Source: Bryobacterales bacterium (GTDB lineage: Bacteria; Acidobacteriota; Terriglobia; Bryobacterales; Bryobacteraceae). From it: a DNA stretch of 35,723 bases. The number at the start of each line of letters is the position of its first letter. The first letter of the stretch is position 1. The stretch lies in the NCBI GenBank assembly GCA_016789745.1, contig JAEUQF010000343.1, positions 1 to 35,723 of the forward strand, read 5' to 3'. This document shows positions 1-9,616 of this stretch, in pieces. Below the pieces are notes generated by a model. That model had not been told where the DNA came from. It ran no database searches and worked only from the letters and a program-made list of their open reading frames with translations. A program made the position numbers and the translations under genes.

Positions 1-1065
1 AGGGGCATGCACGGTGGGCACGTCGCGATGGATGAGCCCGGCTCGGTCCAGTTCCGCCAGAATCGCCATCACGCCGCCGGCGCGGTGTACATCTTCCACG
101 TGCACGTCATGCGAGGAGGGCGCCACTTTGCACAGATGCGGCACCTTGCGGGACATGCGGTCGATGTCGGTCATGGTGAAGGGCACCTCCCCTTCCTGCG
201 CGGCGGCCAGCAGGTGGAGGATGGTGTTGGTCGACCCGCCCATGGCGATGTCCAATGCCATGGCGTTTTCAAATGCAGCGAAGGTGGCGATGGCGCGCGG
301 CAGCACCGTAGCGTCGTCCTGCTCGTAGTAGCGCTTGGCCAGGTCGACAATGCGCCGGCCTGCCTGAAGGAATAGTTCCTTGCGGTCGCTGTGCGTGGCC
401 AGCAGCGTGCCGTTGCCGGGCAGTGCCAGGCCGATGGCCTCGGTCAGGCAGTTCATGGAGTTCGCGGTGAACATGCCGGAGCAGGAACCGCAAGTGGGGC
501 AGGCCGAGCGCTCCATCTCCATGGTCTGCTCGTCGGTGACGTTCGGGTTGGCGGCGGCAATCATGGCGTCGACCAGGTCGATGGCCTGCACCAAGTCGCC
601 CTGGCGGACCTTGCCGGCTTCCATGGGACCGCCGGAAACGAAGATGGTGGGGATATTCAGCCGCAGGGCTGCCATCAGCATTCCGGGCGTGATCTTGTCG
701 CAGTTGGAGATGCAGACCAGAGCGTCGGCACAATGGGCGTTCACCATGTACTCGACCGCGTCGGCGATGAGTTCGCGCGAGGGCAGGCTGTAGAGCATGC
801 CGCCGTGACCCATGGCGATGCCGTCATCGACCGCAATGGTGTTGAACTCCTTGGCAACGCCGCCGGATTTCTCGATTTCCCGCGCCACCATCTGGCCGAG
901 GTCCTTGAGATGGACGTGGCCCGGGACGAACTGGGTGAACGAGTTGGCGATGGCGATGATGGGCTTGTCGAAGTCGCCGTCTTGCATACCCGTGGCCCTC
1001 CAAAGGCTACGGGCGCCGGCCATATTGCGGCCATGGGTGGTGGTACGGGAACGGTAAACAGGCAT
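1..1065 (-). CDS. ilvD: Dihydroxy-acid dehydratase, C-terminus cut off by window edge
   Basis: The enzyme dehydrates 2,3-dihydroxy-3-methylbutanoate (and the isoleucine analogue) to the 2-keto acid in valine and isoleucine synthesis, in the cytoplasm. Translating the minus strand from the ATG at 1065 gives 355 residues with no stop, running off the left edge; the family is about 610 residues long, so roughly the last 40 percent is missing. The start matches the E. coli-type enzyme (MPVYRSRTTTHGRNMAGARS). Visible landmarks are AVDDGIAMGHGGM at about 79-90, SNCDKITPGM at 120-129 and ACPTCGSCSGMF at 188-199. C122 and C195 are the expected iron-sulfur cluster cysteines. It lies 46 bases downstream of the GNAT-like gene on the same strand and could be its operon partner, although the functions do not obviously match. 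The identification is firm; only the 3' end is unseen. Confidence 0.96.
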   Translation of the reverse strand, partial: MPVYRSRTTTHGRNMAGARSLWRATGMQDGDFDKPIIAIANSFTQFVPGHVHLKDLGQMVAREIEKSGGVAKEFNTIAVDDGIAMGHGGMLYSLPSRELIADAVEYMVNAHCADALVCISNCDKITPGMLMAALRLNIPTIFVSGGPMEAGKVRQGDLVQAIDLVDAMIAAANPNVTDEQTMEMERSACPTCGSCSGMFTANSMNCLTEAIGLALPGNGTLLATHSDRKELFLQAGRRIVDLAKRYYEQDDATVLPRAIATFAAFENAMALDIAMGGSTNTILHLLAAAQEGEVPFTMTDIDRMSRKVPHLCKVAPSSHDVHVEDVHRAGGVMAILAELDRAGLIHRDVPTVHAP

Positions 1066-1111
1066 GAACGAAGATGTATTTTCAGCCTAGCAAACCATCA
1101 GGGCGCGATTC

Positions 1112-2182
1112 TCACTCCCACTCATCGCGCCCATGATCGGTACGATCGGAAACCAACGAGGTCAGGTCCCATTCTGCTTGCGCCAGCTGCTGTGACACGC
1201 CGGCGTCTTTTGCCGAATAGAAGACATCGTCGACCACATCGCGGTTGTGCCGGATCCAGAAGGGCCTGCCCAGGTGCGTGGTCTGGCTGTGGTGCGAGCA
1301 ACGGAAGCGTACGAAGTCCTTTCCTGACCGCCGCACGGTTTCGGCAAGCAGGGAATGGAATACCGCCGGTTCCTGTGGCGGCGCAACCAGATCCACCAGT
1401 TCCGCCCACCGTGCCTCGCCGCGGCGCATCAACTTGACTGCCGCATAGCCGAGCAGGGCCCCCGAGCGTCGCGCGCCCAGCAGAAAATGTCTGCCCGCGG
1501 GACGTCCGCGGAACTTCCAGTTCAGCAAGGCGGCGGAGCGGAAGGGAGCGATGCCGCTAACGGGCAGCAAGTCCGCGAGCAGGCTGTCCACCTCGTTTGG
1601 GAAGACATCCCAGCTTTCGATGGCTATCCCCGGATCGCGCCGCAGCCACGCGCCGGTGTATTGTAGAGCGCCGAACAGCGGTGCTGCCAGCGGTAACAAC
1701 TTCGGCAACACGCCATCCTGCGGCTCGGGAGTGAGTTTGAGAAGGCTGGCCGGGCGCCGAATCGAAAAATAGGTGCCTGCCACCGCCCGGCGTTGCCAGC
1801 GCATCGCCTTATAAGTGGACACCAGGTGCGGCCCCACGCCGACTCCCAGCGCCAGGGGAGAGAGGCGGCCCGCTTCGTGAAACAGGTGCAGGCCCACCAG
1901 TCCGCCCCGATGCTCGCGGGATACCATCCAATCCACCAGCCAAACACATTCCAGCCATTCGCCACCGATATGGAGCCGGTCGCGCAAGCCGGCAATCTGG
2001 CCGACGACGCGCCCATTCTCCCAAGCCAGCAGATAGTGCGGTAGGGACGAGCCGATCGGGTTCTGGTGAAACCGCCACCAGAAGAAGCGATCGTCGGCCT
2101 TCTGTGGGCTGTCGGGAAACTCGCGCAACAGGAACTCTCGCAGTTGCGGGAAGTCGCCAGTCTCGAAGGGGCGGATCTGCAT
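1112..2182 (-). CDS. GNAT-superfamily acetyltransferase-like protein
   Basis: A 356-residue protein that starts MQIRPFETGDFPQL, a typical opening strand and helix for GNAT N-acyltransferases. It continues with a stretch around 80-105 (WLVDWMVSREHRGG, then a hydrophobic helix) that resembles the acetyl-CoA-binding motif A region. The length suggests a double GNAT-like fold rather than a single 150-residue domain. No signal peptide or membrane segment is seen, so it is probably cytoplasmic. It begins 8 bases after the stop of the polysaccharide deacetylase on the same strand, so the two are almost certainly co-transcribed. The pairing fits N-deacylation and re-acylation of an amino sugar, but that is inference and the substrate is unknown. 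A generic hypothetical protein with a GNAT fold is the fallback reading. Confidence 0.7.
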   Translation of the reverse strand: MQIRPFETGDFPQLREFLLREFPDSPQKADDRFFWWRFHQNPIGSSLPHYLLAWENGRVVGQIAGLRDRLHIGGEWLECVWLVDWMVSREHRGGLVGLHLFHEAGRLSPLALGVGVGPHLVSTYKAMRWQRRAVAGTYFSIRRPASLLKLTPEPQDGVLPKLLPLAAPLFGALQYTGAWLRRDPGIAIESWDVFPNEVDSLLADLLPVSGIAPFRSAALLNWKFRGRPAGRHFLLGARRSGALLGYAAVKLMRRGEARWAELVDLVAPPQEPAVFHSLLAETVRRSGKDFVRFRCSHHSQTTHLGRPFWIRHNRDVVDDVFYSAKDAGVSQQLAQAEWDLTSLVSDRTDHGRDEWE

Positions 2183-2190
2183 GGCTGTAC

Positions 2191-3231
2191 TTACGGCACG
2201 GCGTCGACGGCCCTCATGCGGGGTGGGGCAGGTTCTGTGCGCTTGCCCGCGGCACGGTCGGCAACCTCTGCCATTGACAAGGACTGCATACCGTATCGCT
2301 CGCGGAGGCTTCGGTAGTGCGACAGAAGCTGGCGTAGGAACGCGAGATTCTCCTCCAGATTCACGCCGAAGTTATGAGGATGCCAGTCCAGATGGAAAAT
2401 CTGCTGATGCGCGGCCGCATAGGTCATGGCGTTGGCAATGCGCCGCAAGCGCAGCGGCTCCAACCGGGCCAGCCGCTGCGAATAAGGACGCAGGATGCGG
2501 CTGGACGGAACGTTCCACATCCCGTCCGGCTGCTGGATGGCACTCCACGGCGTCGCGTTCGGCCCGGACAGGTCCACGTAGTTATCGGTGATGCGGGCGG
2601 CGCGCCGCCACGGCGTTCGCTGGCTGGAGGTTGCACCGGTCTGGTACATCCAGTGGCGCTCGGTGCCACGGTAGATGGTTATGCCGCAGTCCCGCAGCAC
2701 CTGTCCGTAGGCAGGCAGGTACTGGTTGCGCGGCAACACGATGGACCGAAGGGTGAATCCGCGATCGGCGGCAATCGCCACGGCCGCCTTCATGTCGGCA
2801 CGGAACATCTCCGGGGTTTGGCCCTCTTCCATGCAGTAGTAGTGGGAGAAGGTGTGCGTCGCCATTTCCTGCCGCGGGCACTCGCGGATTCGCTCGATCA
2901 GAGATGGCGCGTAGTGGAGCGGATCGTGTGCTTCGTCTGGGCCCAACGGTTCTTTGTAGGGGTCGAGGGCGCCGTTGCGGTAGGTAGGGCGCAGTTGCGG
3001 AGAGTAGTCACGCAGTTCGCGTTCATTGCGTGCGAACAGAAAGCCAACTGTGGCCCAGGTGGCGGCAATATCGAACTGTCGGAACAACGCCAGCATCGCT
3101 GGCACTGCTTTGCGCGCACCCAGCAAGTTATTGCGATATGGGCCGTCCGGAGCGGCCGTGTCGCGGACGCCCCAGTGGAGTTCAAAATCCAACGAAATGA
3201 CGAAAGCGCCGAACGCCGGTGGTGTGGTCAT
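2191..3231 (-). CDS. Polysaccharide deacetylase (NodB/CE4-like) family protein
   Basis: A 346-residue protein. The open frame extends upstream to 3477, but that extension runs opposite to the acyl carrier protein gene and has no protein-like features, so I place the start at the ATG at 3231. Residues 9-22 read AFVISLDFELHWGV. This is the NodB-homology first motif, with D15 and E17 where the metal-binding acidic pair lies. HTFSH at 126-130 is the H-x3-H zinc motif. Family members remove N-acyl groups from amino sugars in glycans. No signal peptide is visible, which suggests action on a cytoplasmic precursor rather than a surface polymer. The GNAT-like gene follows after 8 bases; the ACP and ketoacyl synthase genes diverge upstream. 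Family assignment is good, substrate unknown. Confidence 0.82.
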   Translation of the reverse strand: MTTPPAFGAFVISLDFELHWGVRDTAAPDGPYRNNLLGARKAVPAMLALFRQFDIAATWATVGFLFARNERELRDYSPQLRPTYRNGALDPYKEPLGPDEAHDPLHYAPSLIERIRECPRQEMATHTFSHYYCMEEGQTPEMFRADMKAAVAIAADRGFTLRSIVLPRNQYLPAYGQVLRDCGITIYRGTERHWMYQTGATSSQRTPWRRAARITDNYVDLSGPNATPWSAIQQPDGMWNVPSSRILRPYSQRLARLEPLRLRRIANAMTYAAAHQQIFHLDWHPHNFGVNLEENLAFLRQLLSHYRSLRERYGMQSLSMAEVADRAAGKRTEPAPPRMRAVDAVP

Positions 3232-3260
3232 ACGCTTGCACCAAATTGGTGGCGCGTGGT

Positions 3261-3315
3261 GGGAACAATTCTCAGCACAATCAGCCGGTGCTGCCGCTGG
3301 GAACAAATTCCTGAG
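3261..3315. promoter_or_regulatory. Direct repeat in divergent spacer, possible operator
   Basis: The 159-base spacer between the deacetylase (minus) and the acyl carrier protein (plus) contains GGGAACAATTCTCAG at 3261-3275 and a near copy, GGGAACAAATTCCTGAG, at 3299-3315. They lie 38 bases apart in the same orientation. Each copy is itself an imperfect palindrome (GAA-N3-TTC and GGAA-N4-TTCC). The position between divergent genes suggests a binding site for a shared regulator. This is inference from the repeat alone. Confidence 0.4.
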
Positions 3316-3390
3316 AGGCTTCCTGGTGTTCCGGCACTTCCTATACAGGAGATGGCTCCGTTCCACTCCGCCGGTAGAAAGGATCTTGCC

Positions 3391-3630
3391 ATGACGACCG
3401 CGATTGACCGCACAGAATTTTTCCAACGGGTTGAGGAAGTGCTGTCCGAACCCCATGCCCTCGATGGCGACACGCAATTGTCGACCGTGGAAGGCTGGGA
3501 TTCCCTAGCCTTTGTCACGTTCATTGCCATGGTGGACGACAGCTACGGAGCGGCGGTGAGTGTGCAGGAACTACTGGCCTGCAAGACTGCCGAGGACTTG
3601 GCCGCCCTCGTGGAGAGGGGCCGCCAATAG
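3391..3630 (+). CDS. Acyl carrier protein-like phosphopantetheine protein
   Basis: A 79-residue protein with the standard acyl carrier protein length and the motif GWDSLAFV at 35-42. S38 of DSL is the expected 4'-phosphopantetheine attachment site. The ATG at 3391 is preceded by GAAAGGA at 3377-3383 (7-base spacer), which fixes the start inside a much longer open frame that begins at 2374. It lacks the strongly acidic helix II of housekeeping AcpP, so it is probably a dedicated carrier. The KAS III-type gene follows 29 bases downstream on the same strand, so the pair likely loads and extends or transfers an acyl group for a specialised product. Given the neighbours, an acyl group destined for a glycan is a reasonable guess only. 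Confidence 0.85.
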   Translation: MTTAIDRTEFFQRVEEVLSEPHALDGDTQLSTVEGWDSLAFVTFIAMVDDSYGAAVSVQELLACKTAEDLAALVERGRQ

Positions 3631-3659
3631 CAGATCTCGCCGATACCGGGAGGTAGGCA

Positions 3660-4706
3660 ATGATGAGAGCGGCCATCCGAGAGATTGCGTACTACCTGCC
3701 GGAAGGTGTGGTCACCAACGCGGACCTGGAGACTGACTTTCCGGAATGGTCGATGGACAAGATCGAGAGCAAGACCGGGATTTGCTCGCGCCACATTGCC
3801 GCCCCTGGGGAGTGCAGTTCCGATCTCGCCGTGCAAGCGGCGCAGCGGCTGTTTGCCAGCGGCGCCTGTGATCCCACCGGCATTGATTACCTTCTGCTTT
3901 GCACGCAAAGCCCTGATTACTTTCTTCCCACTACGGCCTGCACGCTCCAGCAGCGCCTAGGAATGCGTACCAGCGCCGGCGCGCTCGATTTCAACCTGGG
4001 TTGTTCCGGGTATGTCTACGGGCTGGGTCTGGCGCAGGGCCTAATCGTATCCGGTCAGGCGGAGCGTGTTCTTCTGGTCACCGCGGAGACCTACAGCAAG
4101 TTCATCCACAACCGGGATAAGAGCGTGCGGACCCTGTTCGGCGACGCCGCGGCCGCGACGCTGCTGGCCGCCGTACCGGAAGCGGAAGGATCCATACCCG
4201 CTCCCTTTGTCTTTGGAACCGACGGTAGAGGCGCAGGGAACCTGATTGTGCCGGCTGGGGCTTTTCGAAAGCCACCGGGGCCGGACACGGGCCGGGAGAC
4301 CAGCGATGAACAAGGCAATGTGCGCAGCGAAGAGCAGCTGTACATGAACGGCGCCGAGATCTTTACGTTTACGCTGCGCGAGATCCCCGATTGCGTCAAT
4401 CGTCTGCTGCAAAAAGCGAAGCTGACCGTTGCCGACGTGGATCTGTTCGTCTTCCACCAGGCCAACCAATACATGCTGGAACATCTTCGCAAGAAGATGC
4501 GGCTGCCGGCCGAGAAGTTTTGTGTGTTCCTGCGGGATTGCGGCAACACCGTGTCCTCGACAATACCGATTGCGTTGAAAGAAGCGCGGCAGAGCGGGCA
4601 GCTACAGGATGGGCAACGGGTGATGCTGGTGGGCTTCGGCGTCGGCTATTCGTGGGGCGCTACGCTGCTCCGCTGGCCCAACCTGGAACTGCTCGCATCG
4701 GCGTGA
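3660..4706 (+). CDS. 3-oxoacyl-ACP synthase III (FabH-like) family protein
   Basis: A 348-residue thiolase-fold condensing enzyme. The KAS III catalytic triad is visible: C115 in FNLGCSGYVYGL, H266 in FHQAN and N296 in CGNTVSSTIP. The C-terminal glycine-rich loop (GFGVGYSWGATLL) is also typical. Family members condense acyl-CoA with malonyl-ACP or transfer acyl groups. An insertion around residues 195-230, rich in charged residues, is longer than in housekeeping FabH, which suggests a specialised paralogue. Two ATGs lie in tandem at 3660 and 3663, and GGGAGGT at 3648-3654 favours the first or second equally. The gene is 29 bases after the acyl carrier protein, its likely partner. Its TGA abuts the stop of the convergent DUF1501 gene with no spacer. 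I do not call it fabH because the context is not fatty-acid synthesis. Confidence 0.9.
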   Translation: MMRAAIREIAYYLPEGVVTNADLETDFPEWSMDKIESKTGICSRHIAAPGECSSDLAVQAAQRLFASGACDPTGIDYLLLCTQSPDYFLPTTACTLQQRLGMRTSAGALDFNLGCSGYVYGLGLAQGLIVSGQAERVLLVTAETYSKFIHNRDKSVRTLFGDAAAATLLAAVPEAEGSIPAPFVFGTDGRGAGNLIVPAGAFRKPPGPDTGRETSDEQGNVRSEEQLYMNGAEIFTFTLREIPDCVNRLLQKAKLTVADVDLFVFHQANQYMLEHLRKKMRLPAEKFCVFLRDCGNTVSSTIPIALKEARQSGQLQDGQRVMLVGFGVGYSWGATLLRWPNLELLASA

Positions 4707-6143
<1,437 letters not shown>

Positions 6144-6148
6144 GAGCA

Positions 6149-9100
6149 TCAACCTTTCGTCACAACTTCATCGAGGTTCAGGATGAGATTCGCGACAACC
6201 GTATAGGCGGCGAGTTCACTGGCGGAAGCTTTGCCGCTGACCAGTGCCGAGGCCTTTTGCTGGTCGGCCTCATAGGAGGCAGCCATCTGGTTCCATGCCT
6301 TACTCAGCAAGTGCAATTCGTCTTCGTCCGGAGCGCGGCCCGTGGCAAGCCGGAAGCCGAAAGCCAGCCGGCTCTCCGGCGTCGGCCCGCCTTGCTCCAC
6401 CATGCGTTCCGCGAAGCGCCGGGCGGCTTCGAGATAGATGGGGTCATTCAGCAGCGTCAGCGCTTGCAGCGGCGTGTTCGTAGTGGAACGGCGCACAATG
6501 CAGAACTCGCGATCCGGTGCATCGAATACCGCCATGGTGGGATGCGGCACCGTGCGCTTCCAGAATGTGTACAGGCTACGGCGATGGCGATCGGCGTCCT
6601 TGCTTTCGGTCCAACTGGTGCCGGGGTAGTCCGCGGCAACTACGATGCCTTTGTAGAGGTCGGGCGGCTGGTAGGGATAGACGCTGGGACCGCCAACGCG
6701 CTGGCTTAACAGCCCGGCCACTGCCAAAGCCTGGTCCCGGATGAGCTCCGCGGGCAACCGGAAACGCGGTCCGCGCGCCAGCAGCAGATTGGCGGGATCG
6801 CGGGCGATCAGGTTCGGCGGCGCAGCGGAATCCTGACGATACGTTGCCGACAGCACTAAACGCCGCAGCAGGCCTTTCACGTTCCAGCCCGAGTCAATGA
6901 ACTCGCGCGAGAGCCAGTCCAGCACCTCAGGATGCGTCGGCGATTCGCCTTGCAACCCTAGATTCTCGCTGGTGCGTACCAGACCCTGCCCGAACAACTG
7001 CTGCCAGAAGCGGTTCACCACCACGCGGGCCGTAAGGGGATGATTGGGGCTGGTGAGCCACTGTGCCAACCCCAGACGATTGCGCGGCGCTCCGGCTGGC
7101 CATGCGCCCAACAGAGCCTCGGGAACACCGGGTTCCACCTTCTCACCGGGCGCGTTATAGGCGCCGCGCTGCAGCACATGCGTGGTGCGGCCGGGCGCCA
7201 TCTCTTCCATGACCATAACGGTGGGAGTCTCACGGCGCAGGGCGAGCCACTCGGCTTGCGTTTGCTCGAGCGCCTTCTCGGTTTGGGCGAATCGCTTGTT
7301 GGTGGCGCGCAGTGCGGCCTGGCGCAGCCACGGATGATTGGGATTCTTCAATGTATAGGGCAGCGCATAGGCTTCAAACACGGCGCGGATATCGGCCGGC
7401 GTAAGTTGCTTCGACCACGCCGCCACTTCATCCAACTCCCCGGCGTAGCGGTTGCCTTGCGGATAGTTATCCCAGCCGATACGGAAGCGCCGTTGCGCCG
7501 GCTTGTCGTTCTTCGCTTCGGGCAGGCCCGCGCCGTCGTTAAGGATGGTGACCGGCACCTCACGGCCATCGGCGAACATACGTACCCAACTGGCTTGGGC
7601 GCGGTTGTCTTTAGGCGACGCGCCGGCATACGTCAGTGCGACGTGATGCCATTCGCCGGCAGTGACGCGGGCGCCACTGGAGCGCACGCGCATCGAGTAC
7701 GCCGGGAAGCGATCGCCGAAACGCAGTTCGAGTTCGCCATCCACCAGCCGGATGTCGATACCGCTGCCGAAGACCGTGGCTGCCCGGTTGTGCGAATAGT
7801 CACTGGCCGAGAGCAGCGGCGCGTCACGATCAGCAGCCGTCGGACGGAGCCAGAGGCTGAAGGTCAGCGGCTGGCGGCGGGAGATGGGCATCGGCCCAAG
7901 CATGGTGTTGTCCGTGGGCTTCTCCAAACGGCAGGCAGTGCCGATGCCGGGCACCAGCGCGATGCCTTCCGGAGTGCCGGCCGCCTCGCACGGGAGATGC
8001 AGCACCGTCTCCCCCGGCGGTTTGGCTGCGGCCGCCATGGCTGTAACGCGGGCCTGATGTGAGGCTTTCCAACGATACGACCGCTCCTCCTCCTGGAGCT
8101 TGCTTTGTAGCGCCGCCATGCGTGCTTCCAACTCCGCGAACCTCTTCTGCTGCTCCTTGGTGGGCGCAGGCAGGAAGGGCACGGCGTTGGCCACTCGCCC
8201 ATCTTCGCCGATCTCCGGAACGTTGTTGAAGAAGGCGTAGAAGCGATAGTAGTCCTTCTGCGTCACGGGATCGTACTTATGGTCATGGCAGCGCGCGCAT
8301 TCCAGCGTCAGCCCCAACCAGGACATGCCCAGCGTGCGGACACGGTCAGCCACGTACTCCACGCGATATTCCTCATCGATGATGCCGCCTTCGGAGTTAA
8401 TCACGTGATTACGGCCGTAGCCGGTGGCGATGCGCTGATCGAGCGTGGGCTTCGGCAGCAGGTCGCCGGCCAACTGTTCGGTCAGGAACCGGTCGTACGG
8501 CATGTTGCCGTTGAAGGCGTCGATCACCCAATCGCGCCAGCGCCACATGGAGCGGGAAGCGTCGTTATTGAAGCCGTGCGTATCGGCGTAGCGGGCAACG
8601 TCCAGCCACTCCATGGCCATGCGTTCTCCGTACGCTGGCGTTGCCAGCAGCCGGTCAGCGGCGGCTTCGTACGCAGCGTCTCCTCGCCTTGCGGCATCTC
8701 TCTCGAAACCATCCAACTCGGCGGGCGTCGGCGGCAGGCCAGTAAGGTCCAGAGCAGCCCGCCGAAGCCAGGTGCGGGCGGCCACTTCCTTCTGCGGCTG
8801 CAGTTTCTCTGCCCGTAGTTTCTGCCAAACGAAGCCATCAAAGGGCTGCTTGCCCCACGGCGTTTGTGGAGCGGCGGGTCTTGTTGGAGGCACGAAGGCC
8901 CAGTGGCGCGAGTATTCCCCACCTTCGGCGATCCACTGTTTGAGTGTGGCGATCTGCACTTCGGTGAGGGTGCGGTTGGAGTGCACTGGCGGCATCCGCA
9001 GCGCCTTCTGCTCGGCCGTAATCCGCAGATAGATCCCGCTTTCCTGAGGCTTGCCTGGAACCAGGGCCGCCTTACCGTTTCTCAGGGCAGTTGCGCCTGC

Positions 9101-9283
9101 AACCGTATCCAGCCGGAGGCCGGCCATGCGTTTGGAACTATCCTGCCCGTGGCAATGGAAGCAATTCTCGGCGAGGATCGGGCGCACGTCGCGTCCGTAT
9201 TCGAGTTTCGCGAAGGCGGCGGTTGCGAAGGTGACGAGCAGGCAGGTGACTGTCCGGAGCCGCCGGAGGAGTGGTCCGATCAT
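6149..9283 (-). CDS. PSCyt1-DUF1549-LamG-DUF1553 surface cytochrome
   Basis: A 1044-residue exported protein with a signal peptide at 1-25 (cleavage near AAFA-KLEYG). Domains in order: a PSCyt1 c-type heme domain with CFHCH at 41-45 and M97 in LRMPPV as a possible axial ligand; DUF1549 at about 145-355, which holds a second CXXCH (C329, C332, H333) in CARCHDHKYDP; a short coiled coil at about 376-405; a LamG/concanavalin-like domain at about 425-640 (FSLWLRP, GEWHHVALTYAG, ELDEVAAWSKQLTPADI); and DUF1553 at about 735-995. The LamG domain suggests carbohydrate or surface binding. It forms a two-gene operon with the downstream DUF1501 gene. The function of this family is not known, and electron transfer is inferred from the heme motifs. 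A TATAAC box lies only 9 bases from the ATG (see findings). Confidence 0.93.
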   Translation of the reverse strand: MIGPLLRRLRTVTCLLVTFATAAFAKLEYGRDVRPILAENCFHCHGQDSSKRMAGLRLDTVAGATALRNGKAALVPGKPQESGIYLRITAEQKALRMPPVHSNRTLTEVQIATLKQWIAEGGEYSRHWAFVPPTRPAAPQTPWGKQPFDGFVWQKLRAEKLQPQKEVAARTWLRRAALDLTGLPPTPAELDGFERDAARRGDAAYEAAADRLLATPAYGERMAMEWLDVARYADTHGFNNDASRSMWRWRDWVIDAFNGNMPYDRFLTEQLAGDLLPKPTLDQRIATGYGRNHVINSEGGIIDEEYRVEYVADRVRTLGMSWLGLTLECARCHDHKYDPVTQKDYYRFYAFFNNVPEIGEDGRVANAVPFLPAPTKEQQKRFAELEARMAALQSKLQEEERSYRWKASHQARVTAMAAAAKPPGETVLHLPCEAAGTPEGIALVPGIGTACRLEKPTDNTMLGPMPISRRQPLTFSLWLRPTAADRDAPLLSASDYSHNRAATVFGSGIDIRLVDGELELRFGDRFPAYSMRVRSSGARVTAGEWHHVALTYAGASPKDNRAQASWVRMFADGREVPVTILNDGAGLPEAKNDKPAQRRFRIGWDNYPQGNRYAGELDEVAAWSKQLTPADIRAVFEAYALPYTLKNPNHPWLRQAALRATNKRFAQTEKALEQTQAEWLALRRETPTVMVMEEMAPGRTTHVLQRGAYNAPGEKVEPGVPEALLGAWPAGAPRNRLGLAQWLTSPNHPLTARVVVNRFWQQLFGQGLVRTSENLGLQGESPTHPEVLDWLSREFIDSGWNVKGLLRRLVLSATYRQDSAAPPNLIARDPANLLLARGPRFRLPAELIRDQALAVAGLLSQRVGGPSVYPYQPPDLYKGIVVAADYPGTSWTESKDADRHRRSLYTFWKRTVPHPTMAVFDAPDREFCIVRRSTTNTPLQALTLLNDPIYLEAARRFAERMVEQGGPTPESRLAFGFRLATGRAPDEDELHLLSKAWNQMAASYEADQQKASALVSGKASASELAAYTVVANLILNLDEVVTKG

Positions 9284-9616
9284 CTTACTTAGTTATACTT
9301 GAAAATCTCGAATCACCCGCACTACCCGGCTTGTCGATGGTTCCCGCCACTACGGTCGACCTCGCCCCCCGGTATGCTAGGGCCGCCATTCTTCGCGGTG
9401 CGGCGCCGGTTCGCCGAAGCCCGGCGAGTCATGACTGCGACAGGCGCTTCTACCCGGCCCCTCCAGCGCCGACGGTTGACCGCTTTGAAGCTAACCGCAC
9501 GCCCGCCGCCTACCGCCATCCCGTGCCCGCTCACCGCGCCGCACAGTCCGCTGGTCAGTTCCTCCTAGGTGCGCCGCCCAAGTCGCAGTAGAACAGAGTA
9601 CGTGCAGGGATCTGTC
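9284..9616. other. Divergent intergenic region, 333 bases
   Basis: This is the longest stretch without a convincing gene. It separates the PSCyt cytochrome (minus) from the LytTR regulator (plus). Short open frames cross it on both strands but show no recognisable protein features. On the minus strand a TATAAC hexamer (plus coordinates 9292-9297) lies immediately upstream of the cytochrome ATG. Further in, an interrupted inverted repeat CGGTT (9473-9477) / AACCG (9493-9497) flanks a TTGACC hexamer. I see no clear -10 for the LytTR gene and no small RNA or terminator I could defend. Confidence 0.6.

Noticed and set aside
2374..3390. Upstream extension of the acyl carrier protein frame
   Set aside because: It is antisense to the polysaccharide deacetylase. 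The 79-residue version has its own ribosome site and normal carrier-protein length.
9271..9591. Short open frames in the longest intergenic region
   Set aside because: Arginine-, proline- and alanine-rich translations without start-site support or any motif; treated as non-coding.
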